Positions 43,773-52,103 of a stretch of 64,000 nt of DNA are shown piece by piece. The notes beneath the pieces are model-generated. The model saw nothing but the letters and a program-made list of their open reading frames with translations. It was not told the DNA's origin and did not search any database. Within the stretch, counting starts at the first letter, position 1. Each line of letters starts with the position of its first letter. This DNA is from JBFWUM01 sp050247255. Lineage in GTDB: Bacteria > Acidobacteriota > Vicinamibacteria > Vicinamibacterales > UBA2999. The position numbers and the translations under genes are program-made. The stretch covers positions 62,001 through 126,000 of the forward strand of contig JBFWUM010000002.1 in the NCBI GenBank assembly GCA_050247255.1, given 5' to 3'.

Positions 43773-44326
43773 GCGCCGCTCCCGCGCCCATCGACACGGC
43801 GCGGCTGCGCCTGGTGCCGTTGGCGGCGCACCATGTGACGCCGCGCTATGTCGCCTGGTTGAACGACCCCGAGGTCATGCGCTTCAGCCGACACCGGCAC
43901 CGGACGCACACGCTGGCGTCGGTGCGCGACTACGTGCAGTCGTTCGAGGGCTCGGACAACCGGCTGTGGGCGATTGAACTGCGGGAAGCCCCCGGCACGC
44001 ACCTCGGCAACATCAACGCCACGATCGACGCGCCGAACGGGGTGGGCGACGTCGGCATCCTGCTGGGCGAGCGGGCGTTCTGGGGCCGGGGATTCGGACG
44101 CGAAGCGTGGACCGCGGTGTGCCGCTACCTGCTCGACGACCTCGGGCTGCGAAAGGTCACCGGCGGAACCGTCGCCACGAACGTCGGCATGCTCGCCGTG
44201 ATGCGGGCGGCCGGCATGCGGGAAGACGGCGTGCGCGTCCGGCAGGAACTCGTCGATGGCCGCGAGATCGACCTGATTCACATGGCGTTGTTCCGTACGC
44301 CGTTGCCAGACCGCCTCAACCGATAG
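43769..44326 (+). CDS. GNAT N-acetyltransferase (RimJ/RimL-like), second acetyltransferase of the locus
   Basis: The protein is 185 residues of the GNAT_3 type. RLRLVPLAAHHVTPRYVAWL, GILLGERAFWGRGFGREAW (about residue 95-112, acetyl-CoA loop) and GTVATNVGMLAVMRAAGM are visible. It overlaps pseI by ATGA. Since a PseH-like domain is already fused to PseG, this enzyme may acylate a different position, or be the true PseH while the fused domain does something else. Confidence 0.8.
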   Translation: MSAAPAPIDTARLRLVPLAAHHVTPRYVAWLNDPEVMRFSRHRHRTHTLASVRDYVQSFEGSDNRLWAIELREAPGTHLGNINATIDAPNGVGDVGILLGERAFWGRGFGREAWTAVCRYLLDDLGLRKVTGGTVATNVGMLAVMRAAGMREDGVRVRQELVDGREIDLIHMALFRTPLPDRLNR

Positions 44327-44333
44327 GAGACCG

Positions 44334-45509
44334 ATGGCGACTGTTGCCCGCCGATCGATTCGCTACTGCACGCGCTGCGTGATGCCGGACACCAAGCCGG
44401 ATCTGCTGCTCGATCACGAAAGCGTGTGCAACGCCTGCCGCGCCTACGAACACCGCGCCGTCGTCGACTGGGATCAGCGGCGTGCCGAGCTGGACACCGT
44501 GCTCGAACGTTATCGATCGCGGGACGGCTCGCGCTACGACTGCATCGTGCCGGTGAGCGGCGGCAAGGACAGCACGTTCCAGGTCATCAAGATGCTGGAA
44601 CTCGGCATGAATCCCCTCTGCGTGACCGCCACGACCGACAGCCTGACGCCGGTGGGCCGCCGCAACATCGAGAACATCAAGCACCTGGGCGTCGACTACG
44701 TCGAGGTGTCGACCAACCCGGTAATCCGGCGGCGAATGAACCGGCTCGCGCTGACCCAGGTCGGCGACATTTCCTGGCCCGAACATGTCGCCATCTTCAC
44801 GATCCCGGTCCGCGTGGCCGTGGCGATGCGCGTGCCGTTGCTGATCTGGGGAGAGAACTCCCAGAACGAGTACGGCGGCCCGGCGGCCGCGGCCGACAGC
44901 AACGTGCTGACGCGGCGCTGGCTGGAGGAATTCGGGGGGCTGCTCGGCCTGCGGGTGTCCGATCTCCGCGGCGTCGAAGGGATCGAGTCGAAGCACCTGA
45001 TTCAGTACACCTACCCGACCGACGACGAACTGCGGGAGGCCGGGGTCACCGGGTTGTTCCTGGGCTATTACCTGCCGTGGGACGGCTACCGCAACACGCT
45101 CGTCGCGCAGGCATTCGGTTTCGAGAGCCATCCGCACGCGGTGGAAGGATCGGCGGTGAACTACGAGAACGTCGACAACTTCCAGACGGGCATTCACGAC
45201 TACTTCAAGTTCCTGAAGTACGGCTTCGGGCGCGCCACCGATCTGGCCTGCCTCCACCTGCGGCGAGGGCGCCTCAGCCGCGGCGAGGCGATGGCCATCG
45301 TCAGGCGGCTTGATGGCCGCTTCCCCTGGACCTATCTCGGACGGCCGCTCGAGGAGATTCTCGGCGAGATCGACATGACGCTCGACGAGTTCGTCGCCGT
45401 CTGCGATCGCTTCACCAACAAGAAGCTCTTCGTCTGCGACGCCAACGGCCAGCTGGTCAGGGATCGCCGCGGCAACCTGACGAAGATCAACTACGACAAC
45501 GGCGACTGA
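44334..45509 (+). CDS. N-acetyl sugar amidotransferase (PseA/WbuX family)
   Basis: The protein is 391 residues. Two Cys pairs (CTRC 12-15 and CNAC near 33-36) form a likely zinc site, then the PP-loop motif VSGGKDST (S75-S80 region) activates the substrate with ATP. Family members turn an acetamido group into an acetamidino group on pseudaminic/legionaminic acid or O-antigen sugars, using ammonia delivered by HisH/HisF-like partners. Both partners follow at 45515 and 46957. AGGAG sits four bases before the ATG. Confidence 0.9.
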   Translation: MATVARRSIRYCTRCVMPDTKPDLLLDHESVCNACRAYEHRAVVDWDQRRAELDTVLERYRSRDGSRYDCIVPVSGGKDSTFQVIKMLELGMNPLCVTATTDSLTPVGRRNIENIKHLGVDYVEVSTNPVIRRRMNRLALTQVGDISWPEHVAIFTIPVRVAVAMRVPLLIWGENSQNEYGGPAAAADSNVLTRRWLEEFGGLLGLRVSDLRGVEGIESKHLIQYTYPTDDELREAGVTGLFLGYYLPWDGYRNTLVAQAFGFESHPHAVEGSAVNYENVDNFQTGIHDYFKFLKYGFGRATDLACLHLRRGRLSRGEAMAIVRRLDGRFPWTYLGRPLEEILGEIDMTLDEFVAVCDRFTNKKLFVCDANGQLVRDRRGNLTKINYDNGD

Positions 45510-45514
45510 CGCGC

Positions 45515-46150
45515 GTGCCCACTGTTGCCATCGTCGATTACGGCCTCTGCAACCTCGACTCCGTCCGACGCGCGGTCGAGGAGTGCGGTGGCCGGCCGGT
45601 CGTCACGGCGCGGCCGGAGCCGGTGCTCGAGGCGTCGCACGTCATCCTGCCGGGTGTCGGCGCGTTCCCCGAGGCGATGGCCACGCTGCGGCGGTCGGGG
45701 CTCGCGGAGGCGCTGACGCAGCAGGTGATCGCGCGCGGCGTGCCGTTCCTCGGCATCTGCCTCGGCATGCAGCTGATGGCCGCCCGTGGCACCGAAGGGG
45801 GCGTGACCGACGGCCTGGGGTGGATTCCCGGCGAGGTGCGGCGCCTCGAGGGCCTGGCCGAGGCGCGGGTCCCGCACGTCGGCTGGAACGAGGTGCACGC
45901 GACGCGGCCATGCGCCCTGCTCGACGGCGTTGCGCCCGGGGCCGATGTCTACTTCGTGCACAGCTACGCGATGGTGCCGTCGGAGGAGCGCGACATCGTC
46001 GCGACGACGCCGCGCGGCGAGATGCCGTTTGTCTCGATCGTGCAGCGCGACAACGTCGCCGGCGTGCAGTTCCACCCCGAGAAGAGCCAGCGGGTTGGTT
46101 TCGCGATCCTGCGCAACTTCCTTCGCGACGGGGTTCCGGCGCGTGTGTGA
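45515..46150 (+). CDS. HisH-like glutaminase subunit of the amidotransferase (WbuY type)
   Basis: The protein is 211 residues, a class I glutamine amidotransferase with catalytic Cys82 in GICLGMQLM and His187/Glu189 in FHPEKS. It resembles HisH, but no other histidine genes are nearby; the amidotransferase PP-loop protein directly precedes it, so its ammonia is probably passed to sugar amidination. GTG 45515 is five bases after the previous stop. Confidence 0.86.
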   Translation: MPTVAIVDYGLCNLDSVRRAVEECGGRPVVTARPEPVLEASHVILPGVGAFPEAMATLRRSGLAEALTQQVIARGVPFLGICLGMQLMAARGTEGGVTDGLGWIPGEVRRLEGLAEARVPHVGWNEVHATRPCALLDGVAPGADVYFVHSYAMVPSEERDIVATTPRGEMPFVSIVQRDNVAGVQFHPEKSQRVGFAILRNFLRDGVPARV

Positions 46151-46168
46151 ACTGAACATGGGAGCCTT

Positions 46169-46960
46169 ATGTCCGTAACGGCTGCCGCGCCGCCTGCCGC
46201 CCCCCGGGCGGCATGGCGCCAGCGGCTGCGCGCCCTCCTCCTGCCGATCTACAAGCCCTCGCGCTCGCGGCTCGCGTTGCCGGTCTGGCGCGCGGTGTTG
46301 ATGCGGCCGGCGGTGTTCGAGGTGTGGTTCCGGCTGCGCGCGTGGTGGCTGCTGGCGACCGGCGGCGGCCTGCGCGGCGCCGCCGGGCCCGCCGCGAGCG
46401 ACGACACGTTCCTCGGCCGGGTCTGGAGCTACAACCGATCGCAGATGTGGGAGTTCTACCGCATCCGCACCGAGAAGTTCATGGCCGTCCTGCGCTGCGT
46501 GGACGCACTGCCGCCCGAGCCGCGCATGCTGGTGATCGGCCCGCGGAACGAGGCCGAGATCCTGCTGCTGTCGCTGTACGGATTCCCGCTGAAGCACATT
46601 ACCGCCATCGATCTCTTCAGCTACAGCCCGAAGATCCAGTGCATGGACATGCACGACATCAGGTTCCCCGACAATTCGTTCGACATCGTCTATTCCGCGT
46701 GGACGCTGAAGTACTCGTACGACCTGCCGCGCGCCTGCCGCGAGCTGCTGCGCGTGGTGCGGCCGGGCGGCGTGGTGGTGACCGGCTTCTCGCACACGAC
46801 CGCGATCACCGGCGAGGTCGGTGCGCCGCTTGCCGGCGGCCTGGCCGAGCTGCTCGAGCAGTTTGCCCCGCACGTGGACTGGGTCTACTGGCAGGAGCGC
46901 ACGCCGGTTCCCGGTGCGGACGCCGAGGAAGTGTCGGTCATCTTCCGAGTCAAAAAGTGA
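46169..46960 (+). CDS. SAM-dependent methyltransferase inserted between hisH- and hisF-like genes
   Basis: The protein is 263 residues. The N-terminal 90 residues are basic and helical. A methyltransferase fold follows, with MLVIGPRNEAEILLLSLYGF, ITAIDLFSY, MDMHDIRFPDNSFDIVYSAW and LRVVRPGGVVVTGF. The motif I form (VIGPRNEAE) is unusual. It sits inside the amidotransferase trio and overlaps the hisF-like gene by GTGA, so it is coupled to it. N-methylation of the amidine is a reasonable hypothesis, not shown. Confidence 0.72.
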   Translation: MSVTAAAPPAAPRAAWRQRLRALLLPIYKPSRSRLALPVWRAVLMRPAVFEVWFRLRAWWLLATGGGLRGAAGPAASDDTFLGRVWSYNRSQMWEFYRIRTEKFMAVLRCVDALPPEPRMLVIGPRNEAEILLLSLYGFPLKHITAIDLFSYSPKIQCMDMHDIRFPDNSFDIVYSAWTLKYSYDLPRACRELLRVVRPGGVVVTGFSHTTAITGEVGAPLAGGLAELLEQFAPHVDWVYWQERTPVPGADAEEVSVIFRVKK

Positions 46961-47709
46961 AAGTCCGCATCATGCCCACGCTCCTGTTCAAGGACGTGGG
47001 CCTGGTCAAGGGAGTCCGCTTCGATTCGTGGCGCCGCGTCGGCAGCGCCGTCCAGGCGGTCAAGGTCTACAACATGCGCGAGGTCGACGAGCTCGTGTTC
47101 ATGGACATCACGGCTACCGTCGAGGGACGGGAACCCGACTTTGCCACGGTCGACGAGCTCGCCGACGAGTGCTTCATGCCGCTGACCGTTGGCGGCGGCG
47201 TCCGCACCATCGAGGATGTCGGCCGGCTGCTACGCGTCGGCGCCGACAAGGTGTCGCTCAACACGGCGGCGATCGAAAGGCCCGACCTCATCACCGCGGC
47301 GGCGGAGCGATACGGCACCCAGTGCGTGGTGGTGTCGCTCGACGCCCGGCGAACGGCAACCGGCTACGAGGTGTGCACACGCGCCGGGACCGCACCCACG
47401 GGGATCGACCCCGCCGATGCGGCGGCACAGGCCGAAGCACGGGGCGCCGGCGAGATCCTGATCACGTCGATCGACCGCGACGGCACGATGGAGGGATACG
47501 ACGTCCCGCTCGTCGCCCGCGTGGCCGCCGCCGTCCGTATTCCGGTCATCGCCGCAGGCGGCGCCGGCAGCTACGAGCACATGCGCGAGGCGCTTGCCGG
47601 CGGCGGCGCGTCCGCGGTGGCCGCGGCCAGCATGTTTCACTTCACCCATCAGACGCCGCTCGAAGCCAAGCAGTACCTGCAGGCGCATGGCTTCCAGATG
47701 CGCCGCTAG
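46957..47709 (+). CDS. HisF-like subunit of the amidotransferase (WbuZ type)
   Basis: The 250-residue (beta/alpha)8 protein starts VKVRIMPTLLFKDVGLVKGV. In true HisF the Asp of the CLDV motif is a catalytic residue; here the aligned position is Leu10. The second Asp, in VVSLDARR, is kept. This loss fits the WbuZ-type paralogues that channel ammonia without making imidazole glycerol phosphate. It is coupled by GTGA to the methyltransferase and followed after eight bases by the Pse-type methylase. Confidence 0.87.
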   Translation: MKVRIMPTLLFKDVGLVKGVRFDSWRRVGSAVQAVKVYNMREVDELVFMDITATVEGREPDFATVDELADECFMPLTVGGGVRTIEDVGRLLRVGADKVSLNTAAIERPDLITAAAERYGTQCVVVSLDARRTATGYEVCTRAGTAPTGIDPADAAAQAEARGAGEILITSIDRDGTMEGYDVPLVARVAAAVRIPVIAAGGAGSYEHMREALAGGGASAVAAASMFHFTHQTPLEAKQYLQAHGFQMRR

Positions 47710-47717
47710 GAGCCGGG

Positions 47718-48350
47718 ATGGAATCAGGGAAGCGCGACGAGTCACGTTCCGAGGTCACGCGCCTCGAACAGTTGTGGGGCGGAGAGTTCGGCGACGCGTA
47801 CATCGAGCGCAACCGCGACGCGGGCGGGCCGCGGGAGCCGTTCTGGACCTCGCTGCTGGCGCAGTTTCCCGTGACGCGCGCGCTCGAGGTCGGCTGCAAC
47901 ACCGGCGCGAACCTGCGCTGGCTCGTCGGCGGTGTGCCGGAGGTGTTCGGCGTGGACGTCAACACGACGGCGCTGGCCGATGTCCGGAGGAACCTGTCAT
48001 CGGTCAACGCGGTCCATGCCGCCGGCCGTGAGCTGCCGTTTCGAGACGGGTGGTTCGACCTGGCATTCACGATGGGGGTGCTGATCCACCAGCCGACCGA
48101 ATCGCTGCCGCTGGTGATGGCGGAAATCGTGCGCTGCTCGCGGCGCTACGTGCTGTGCGGCGAGTATTTCTCCGAGGAGACGGTCGAAGTCCCCTACCGC
48201 GGGCATCGCGGGGCGTTGTTCAAGCGCGATTTCGGCGGCCTCTACCAGCGCCTGTTTCCCGAGCTGGCGCTGCGCGCCAGCGGCTTCCTCGGGCGCGACG
48301 CCGGCTGGGATGACGTGACCTGGTGGATGTTCGAGAAGCAGCCGCGGTGA
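47718..48350 (+). CDS. Pseudaminic acid biosynthesis-associated methylase-like protein
   Basis: The protein is 210 residues. Its start RLEQLWGGEFGDAYIERN matches the group named pseudaminic acid biosynthesis-associated methylase (E-x-F/LWxGEFGxxYIxRN). Motif I ALEVGCNTGANLRWL, GVDVN and a FTMGVLIHQP segment complete the SAM fold. The chemistry of this group is not established to my knowledge. It overlaps the SpsF-like gene by GTGA. It is the second methyltransferase in the nonulosonate locus. Confidence 0.82.
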   Translation: MESGKRDESRSEVTRLEQLWGGEFGDAYIERNRDAGGPREPFWTSLLAQFPVTRALEVGCNTGANLRWLVGGVPEVFGVDVNTTALADVRRNLSSVNAVHAAGRELPFRDGWFDLAFTMGVLIHQPTESLPLVMAEIVRCSRRYVLCGEYFSEETVEVPYRGHRGALFKRDFGGLYQRLFPELALRASGFLGRDAGWDDVTWWMFEKQPR

Positions 48351-49078
48351 GGCGCGTCGCCATCATCCAGGCGCGCACCGGCTCGGCCCGCCTGCCCGGT
48401 AAGGTGCTGGCGGACGTTGCCGGCCGGCCGATGCTCGAGCGGGTGATCGACCGCGTGATGCGCTCGGGCCGGGTCGATGCGGCGGTCGTGGCGACGACCA
48501 ATCGCGCGGCCGACGATCCGGTGGCCGAACTGGCCCGCGCCCTGGGCGTCGGCGTCTTTCGCGGCGACGAAGAGGACGTGTTGTCCCGGTACCTCGGTGC
48601 CGCCCGGGAGGCGCGGGCGGAGGTCGTGGTCCGCGTGACCGCGGACTGCCCGCTGCTCGATCCGGAGGTGGTGGCGCGGGTCGTCGACACGCTGTGTGGT
48701 GCCGCGCGCGACGTCGATTACGCATCGAATGTGATGACCCGGACGTTCCCGCGCGGGCTCGACGTGGAGGCGCTCTTCGTCGACGTGCTGGAACGGGTCG
48801 CGCGCATGAGCTCGAGCCAGCCGTCCCGTGAGCACGTGACCTACCACATCCTGCGGGAGCGCCCCGAGCTGTTCGCGACCCGGAGCGTGGAGGATGTCGT
48901 CGACAACTCCGACCTGCGGTGGACCGTCGACGAAGCCGCCGACCTGGAGATGGTGCGGCAGGCGTATGCAACGCTGGGGCTGGACGCCGGGCACATGTCC
49001 TATCGCGACATCTGTGCCTGGATGCGCGCCCATCCCGAGGTCGCCGGCCTCAACGCCCACGTCGCGCAGAAGGCCTGA
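48347..49078 (+). CDS. SpsF-like cytidylyltransferase family protein, copy 1
   Basis: The protein is 243 residues. It has VAIIQARTGSARLPGKVLAD, DDPVAELARALGVGVFRGDE and VTADCPLLDPEVV, the pattern of SpsF/CMP-Kdo synthetase-like proteins. In nonulosonate loci, such proteins may activate the product as CMP-sugar; no classical NeuA/PseF is present here. The GTG 48347 start gives GTGA coupling; ATG 48323 would lengthen the N-terminus with sequence unlike the family. It is followed by a paralogue. Confidence 0.82.
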   Translation: MRRVAIIQARTGSARLPGKVLADVAGRPMLERVIDRVMRSGRVDAAVVATTNRAADDPVAELARALGVGVFRGDEEDVLSRYLGAAREARAEVVVRVTADCPLLDPEVVARVVDTLCGAARDVDYASNVMTRTFPRGLDVEALFVDVLERVARMSSSQPSREHVTYHILRERPELFATRSVEDVVDNSDLRWTVDEAADLEMVRQAYATLGLDAGHMSYRDICAWMRAHPEVAGLNAHVAQKA

Positions 49079-49093
49079 ACCGAGCGTGCCCGC

Positions 49094-49843
49094 GTGAAGT
49101 GCGTCGCCACCATCGAAGCCCGTATGACCTCGTCGCGCCTGCCGGGGAAGGTGCTGATGACCGCGGCGGGCAAGCCGATGCTGCGGATTCTCATCGAGCG
49201 CCTCAGGACTGTGCCGCGACTGGATGCCATCGTGGTGGCGACGACCGTCAACGCCACCGACGATCCGATTGCCGGGCTCGGGGCCGAGCTCGGCGTCCAG
49301 GTCTTTCGCGGCAGCGAGGACGACGTGCTCGGCCGCGTCTGCGGCGCGCTGGATGCCACCGGCGCGGACGTGTGCGTCGAGATCACGGGCGATTGTCCGC
49401 TCGTCGACCCGGCGATCGTCGGCGAAGCGATCGACGAGTACTTCCGCACGCGCGACACGCACTGGTACATCAGCAACTCCGACCCGCACCGCGCCGTTCC
49501 CGCCGGCCTGGACGTCCAGGTGTTCGGCGCGGACCTGCTGCGCCAGCTCGAGCGCGTGACCCACGACCCGGAGGAACGCGAGCACGTCTCCTACGGCTTC
49601 TATCGCCCGGAGGCGGGGGATCGCTGGCGGCCGCGGTTCATCCGGCACGAGGCGGCGCGCGGCGCCGAGGGCCTGCTGGTGACACTCGACTACCGCGAGG
49701 ACTACGAGCTGATCAGGGCGCTGTACGAGGACCTGCACACCGGGTCGCCGTTGTTCGGCGTTACGAGCATCGTCAACTGGATTCGGGCGCACCCCGAGGC
49801 CCACGCCAGGTGCCTGCAGGTGCGCGGGCTGACGGCGGCGTGA
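49094..49843 (+). CDS. SpsF-like cytidylyltransferase family protein, copy 2
   Basis: The protein is 249 residues, paralogous to the preceding gene: CVATIEARMTSSRLPGKVLM, DDPIAGLGAELGVQVFRGSE and ITGDCPLVDPAIV align with it. Copy 1 has QART and RLPGK where copy 2 has EARM and RLPGK; the change at the first motif could alter substrate use. Two genes suggest two CMP-sugars, or one transferase and one synthetase. GTG 49094 is 15 bases after copy 1. Confidence 0.82.
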   Translation: MKCVATIEARMTSSRLPGKVLMTAAGKPMLRILIERLRTVPRLDAIVVATTVNATDDPIAGLGAELGVQVFRGSEDDVLGRVCGALDATGADVCVEITGDCPLVDPAIVGEAIDEYFRTRDTHWYISNSDPHRAVPAGLDVQVFGADLLRQLERVTHDPEEREHVSYGFYRPEAGDRWRPRFIRHEAARGAEGLLVTLDYREDYELIRALYEDLHTGSPLFGVTSIVNWIRAHPEAHARCLQVRGLTAA

Positions 49844-50793
49844 GCGCCACGTGGCGGGTGGGCATCGTCGGCGCCGGGCTGATGGCCCAGGGATTCGACG
49901 CGCCCGGATCGCCGCGCGTACTCAGCATGGCGCACGCCTTTGCCCGCGTGCCGCGGTTCAGCGTGTCGGGCTTCTTCGATCAGCGACCGGAGCGGGCGGC
50001 GGCAGCAGAGCAGCGCTGGGGAGTGCCGTCGACGCCGCGGGAGCGCGCTGCGTGGTTCGACCAGCGCTGGGACGTGATTTACATCGCGACGCCAGACGCG
50101 CAGCACGCGGGCGACCTGGAAACGGCGCTTGACGCGCGGCCGCGCGCGGTGCTGGTTGAAAAGCCGCTGGCCCTGGATGCCGGCGACGCGGCTCAGCTGC
50201 TCGATCGCGCCGAGCGCGAGGGGGTGCCGCTGATCGTCAACTTCCCCCGGCGCCACCATTCGGCCGTTGCCGCGCTCCGCCGCATGGTGGCTGCCGGAGA
50301 GCTGTCGGCGCCGTCGAGCGCGTGGGCGGCCGTGTCCGGCGGCGCGGCGCACAACCTGCCGCACCTCATCGATCTGGTGCGCGCGGTGTGGGGCAGCGGG
50401 TGGGTGGTGTCCGGCGCCGGCCGCCGCGGCGAGCTGGTGACGCTGCGCTGGCAGCGCGCCGAGGAGACCTTCTGGATGTGCGTGGCGGAGCGCCGGGCCG
50501 AGTACTACGTCTGGGAGGCGCAGTTCCATTGCCCTGAGGGGAAGCTGGAGCTGTCGAAGAGCCCCGAGGTGCTCGAGTGGTCGGCGCCGGCGCCGCATCC
50601 GGATTACGCCAGCTACCGCGTTCTCCACCCGCGACTGAGCGCCGGCATGGAGGACGAGCCGCTGCTGACGCGCGCGGTGGCGTCGCTCGCCGGGGTGCTC
50701 GACGACCCGGCGGCGGCCGCGGCCGCGCTCGCCATCGAGCGGGAGACGCAGCGGCTGGTGGCCGCGGCGCTCGCATGCTTCGAACCGGAATGA
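49840..50793 (+). CDS. Gfo/Idh/MocA-family oxidoreductase, second copy
   Basis: The protein is 317 residues. VGIVGAGLMAQGFDAPGSP opens a Rossmann fold and VEKPLALDAGDA supplies the EKP motif; a C-terminal alpha/beta domain follows. It differs from the WlbA-like enzyme at 38017. Similar proteins accompany SpsF-like genes in glycan loci (legionaminic-type and other sugars), but the reaction is unknown. GTGA and ATGA overlaps on both sides place it in the same operon. Confidence 0.8.
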   Translation: MSATWRVGIVGAGLMAQGFDAPGSPRVLSMAHAFARVPRFSVSGFFDQRPERAAAAEQRWGVPSTPRERAAWFDQRWDVIYIATPDAQHAGDLETALDARPRAVLVEKPLALDAGDAAQLLDRAEREGVPLIVNFPRRHHSAVAALRRMVAAGELSAPSSAWAAVSGGAAHNLPHLIDLVRAVWGSGWVVSGAGRRGELVTLRWQRAEETFWMCVAERRAEYYVWEAQFHCPEGKLELSKSPEVLEWSAPAPHPDYASYRVLHPRLSAGMEDEPLLTRAVASLAGVLDDPAAAAAALAIERETQRLVAAALACFEPE

Positions 50794-52103
50794 CCATGTC
50801 CACACTTGCCCTGCTTGGCGGAACGCCGGTGCGCGATCGCCGCTTCCCGGCGCACAACCCGATCGGCCGCGAGGAACGCGATGCGGCGATTGCCGTCATC
50901 GAGGACGGCGAGCTGTCGCGCTTCCTTGGGTCGTGGCACCCCGACTTCTTCGGCGGTGCGCGCGTGCAGGCGTTCGAGGCCGAGTGGGCGGCGTTTGCCG
51001 GCGCCGGCTTTGCCGTCTCGGTCAACTCGAACACGTCGGGGCTGCTGGCGGCAGTGGCGGCGGCGGGCGCCGGGCCGGGTGACGAGGTCATTCTCCCGCC
51101 CTACACGATGTCGGCAACCGCCGCGGCGGTCGTCGCCAACAACGCCGTGCCGGTGTTCGCCGACATCAATGCGACCTCGTACTGCCTTGATGCAGCCGCC
51201 ATCGAGGCGCGGCTGACGCCGCGGACCAGGGCGATCATCGTCGTCCATTTGTTCGGGCATCCGGCGGACATGGATCCCATCCTGGAGCTGGCCGCGCAGC
51301 ATGGGCTGACGGTGATTGAGGATGCTGCCCAGGCGCCCGGCGCGCTCTACAAGGGGCGGCCGGTTGGCACGCTCGGCCACATGACGGTGTTCAGCCTGAA
51401 CTACCACAAACACATTCACACCGGCGAAGGCGGCGTGGTCACCACCAACGACGAGCGGCTGGCGACGCGCCTGCGACTCGTCCGCAATCACGGCGAGGCG
51501 GTGGTCGAGGAGATGGGGGTCACCGAGATCGCGCACACGTTCGGGTTCAACCTGCGGCTGACGGAGCTGCAGGCGGCGATCGGCTCGGCCCAGCTGCGGA
51601 AACTCCCGGCGCTGCTGGCGGCGCGGGTGCGCAACGCCACCTTTTTGTCCGAACGCATCGGCGCCCTGCCGGGCATTCATGCGCCGGTGGTGGCCGAGGG
51701 CTGCACCCACGCCTACTACGTGCAGCCGTTCTGGTTCGACGAGGAGGTGGTCGGCGTGCCGCGGGACCGCTTCGTGGAGGCGGTGAGCGCCGAACTCCCG
51801 ACCGCCGAGAACCAGGATTGGCCCCTCGTGTATGCCGGTTACATGAAGCCGCTCTACCTGCAGCCGATGTACCAGCGGCGGATCGCGTATGGCGCCTCCG
51901 GCTGCCCGTTTGCCTGCCCGCTGTATCGCGGCGAGGTGAGCTATGCGCCCGGGATTTGTCCCGTCACCGAGCGCGTCGAGCGGCACATCATCGGGACGGA
52001 ATTCCTCCGTCCGCCGGCCGATCTCGACGACATGCGCGACGTTGCCGAGGCCTTCGCCAAGGTTTACGAGCACCGCCACGAGCTCGTGAGCAGTGCCGTC
52101 TAA
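50790..52103 (+). CDS. DegT/DnrJ/EryC1/StrS-family aminotransferase
   Basis: The protein is 437 residues, longer than PseC. VNSNTSGLLAAVAAAGAGPG, EDAAQAPGALYKGR and NYHKHIHTGEGG (Lys207, PLP lysine) show the family. A C-terminal cluster with Cys residues (SGCPFACPLYRG) is unusual. The preceding oxidoreductase may supply a 3- or 4-keto sugar for it. ATGA overlap upstream; the next GTG overlaps its end by 11 bases. Confidence 0.83.
   Translation: MTMSTLALLGGTPVRDRRFPAHNPIGREERDAAIAVIEDGELSRFLGSWHPDFFGGARVQAFEAEWAAFAGAGFAVSVNSNTSGLLAAVAAAGAGPGDEVILPPYTMSATAAAVVANNAVPVFADINATSYCLDAAAIEARLTPRTRAIIVVHLFGHPADMDPILELAAQHGLTVIEDAAQAPGALYKGRPVGTLGHMTVFSLNYHKHIHTGEGGVVTTNDERLATRLRLVRNHGEAVVEEMGVTEIAHTFGFNLRLTELQAAIGSAQLRKLPALLAARVRNATFLSERIGALPGIHAPVVAEGCTHAYYVQPFWFDEEVVGVPRDRFVEAVSAELPTAENQDWPLVYAGYMKPLYLQPMYQRRIAYGASGCPFACPLYRGEVSYAPGICPVTERVERHIIGTEFLRPPADLDDMRDVAEAFAKVYEHRHELVSSAV

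Noticed and set aside
45515..47709. Histidine biosynthesis genes hisH and hisF
   Set aside because: A PP-loop sugar amidotransferase precedes them, no other his genes are nearby, and the HisF-like protein lacks the first catalytic Asp.
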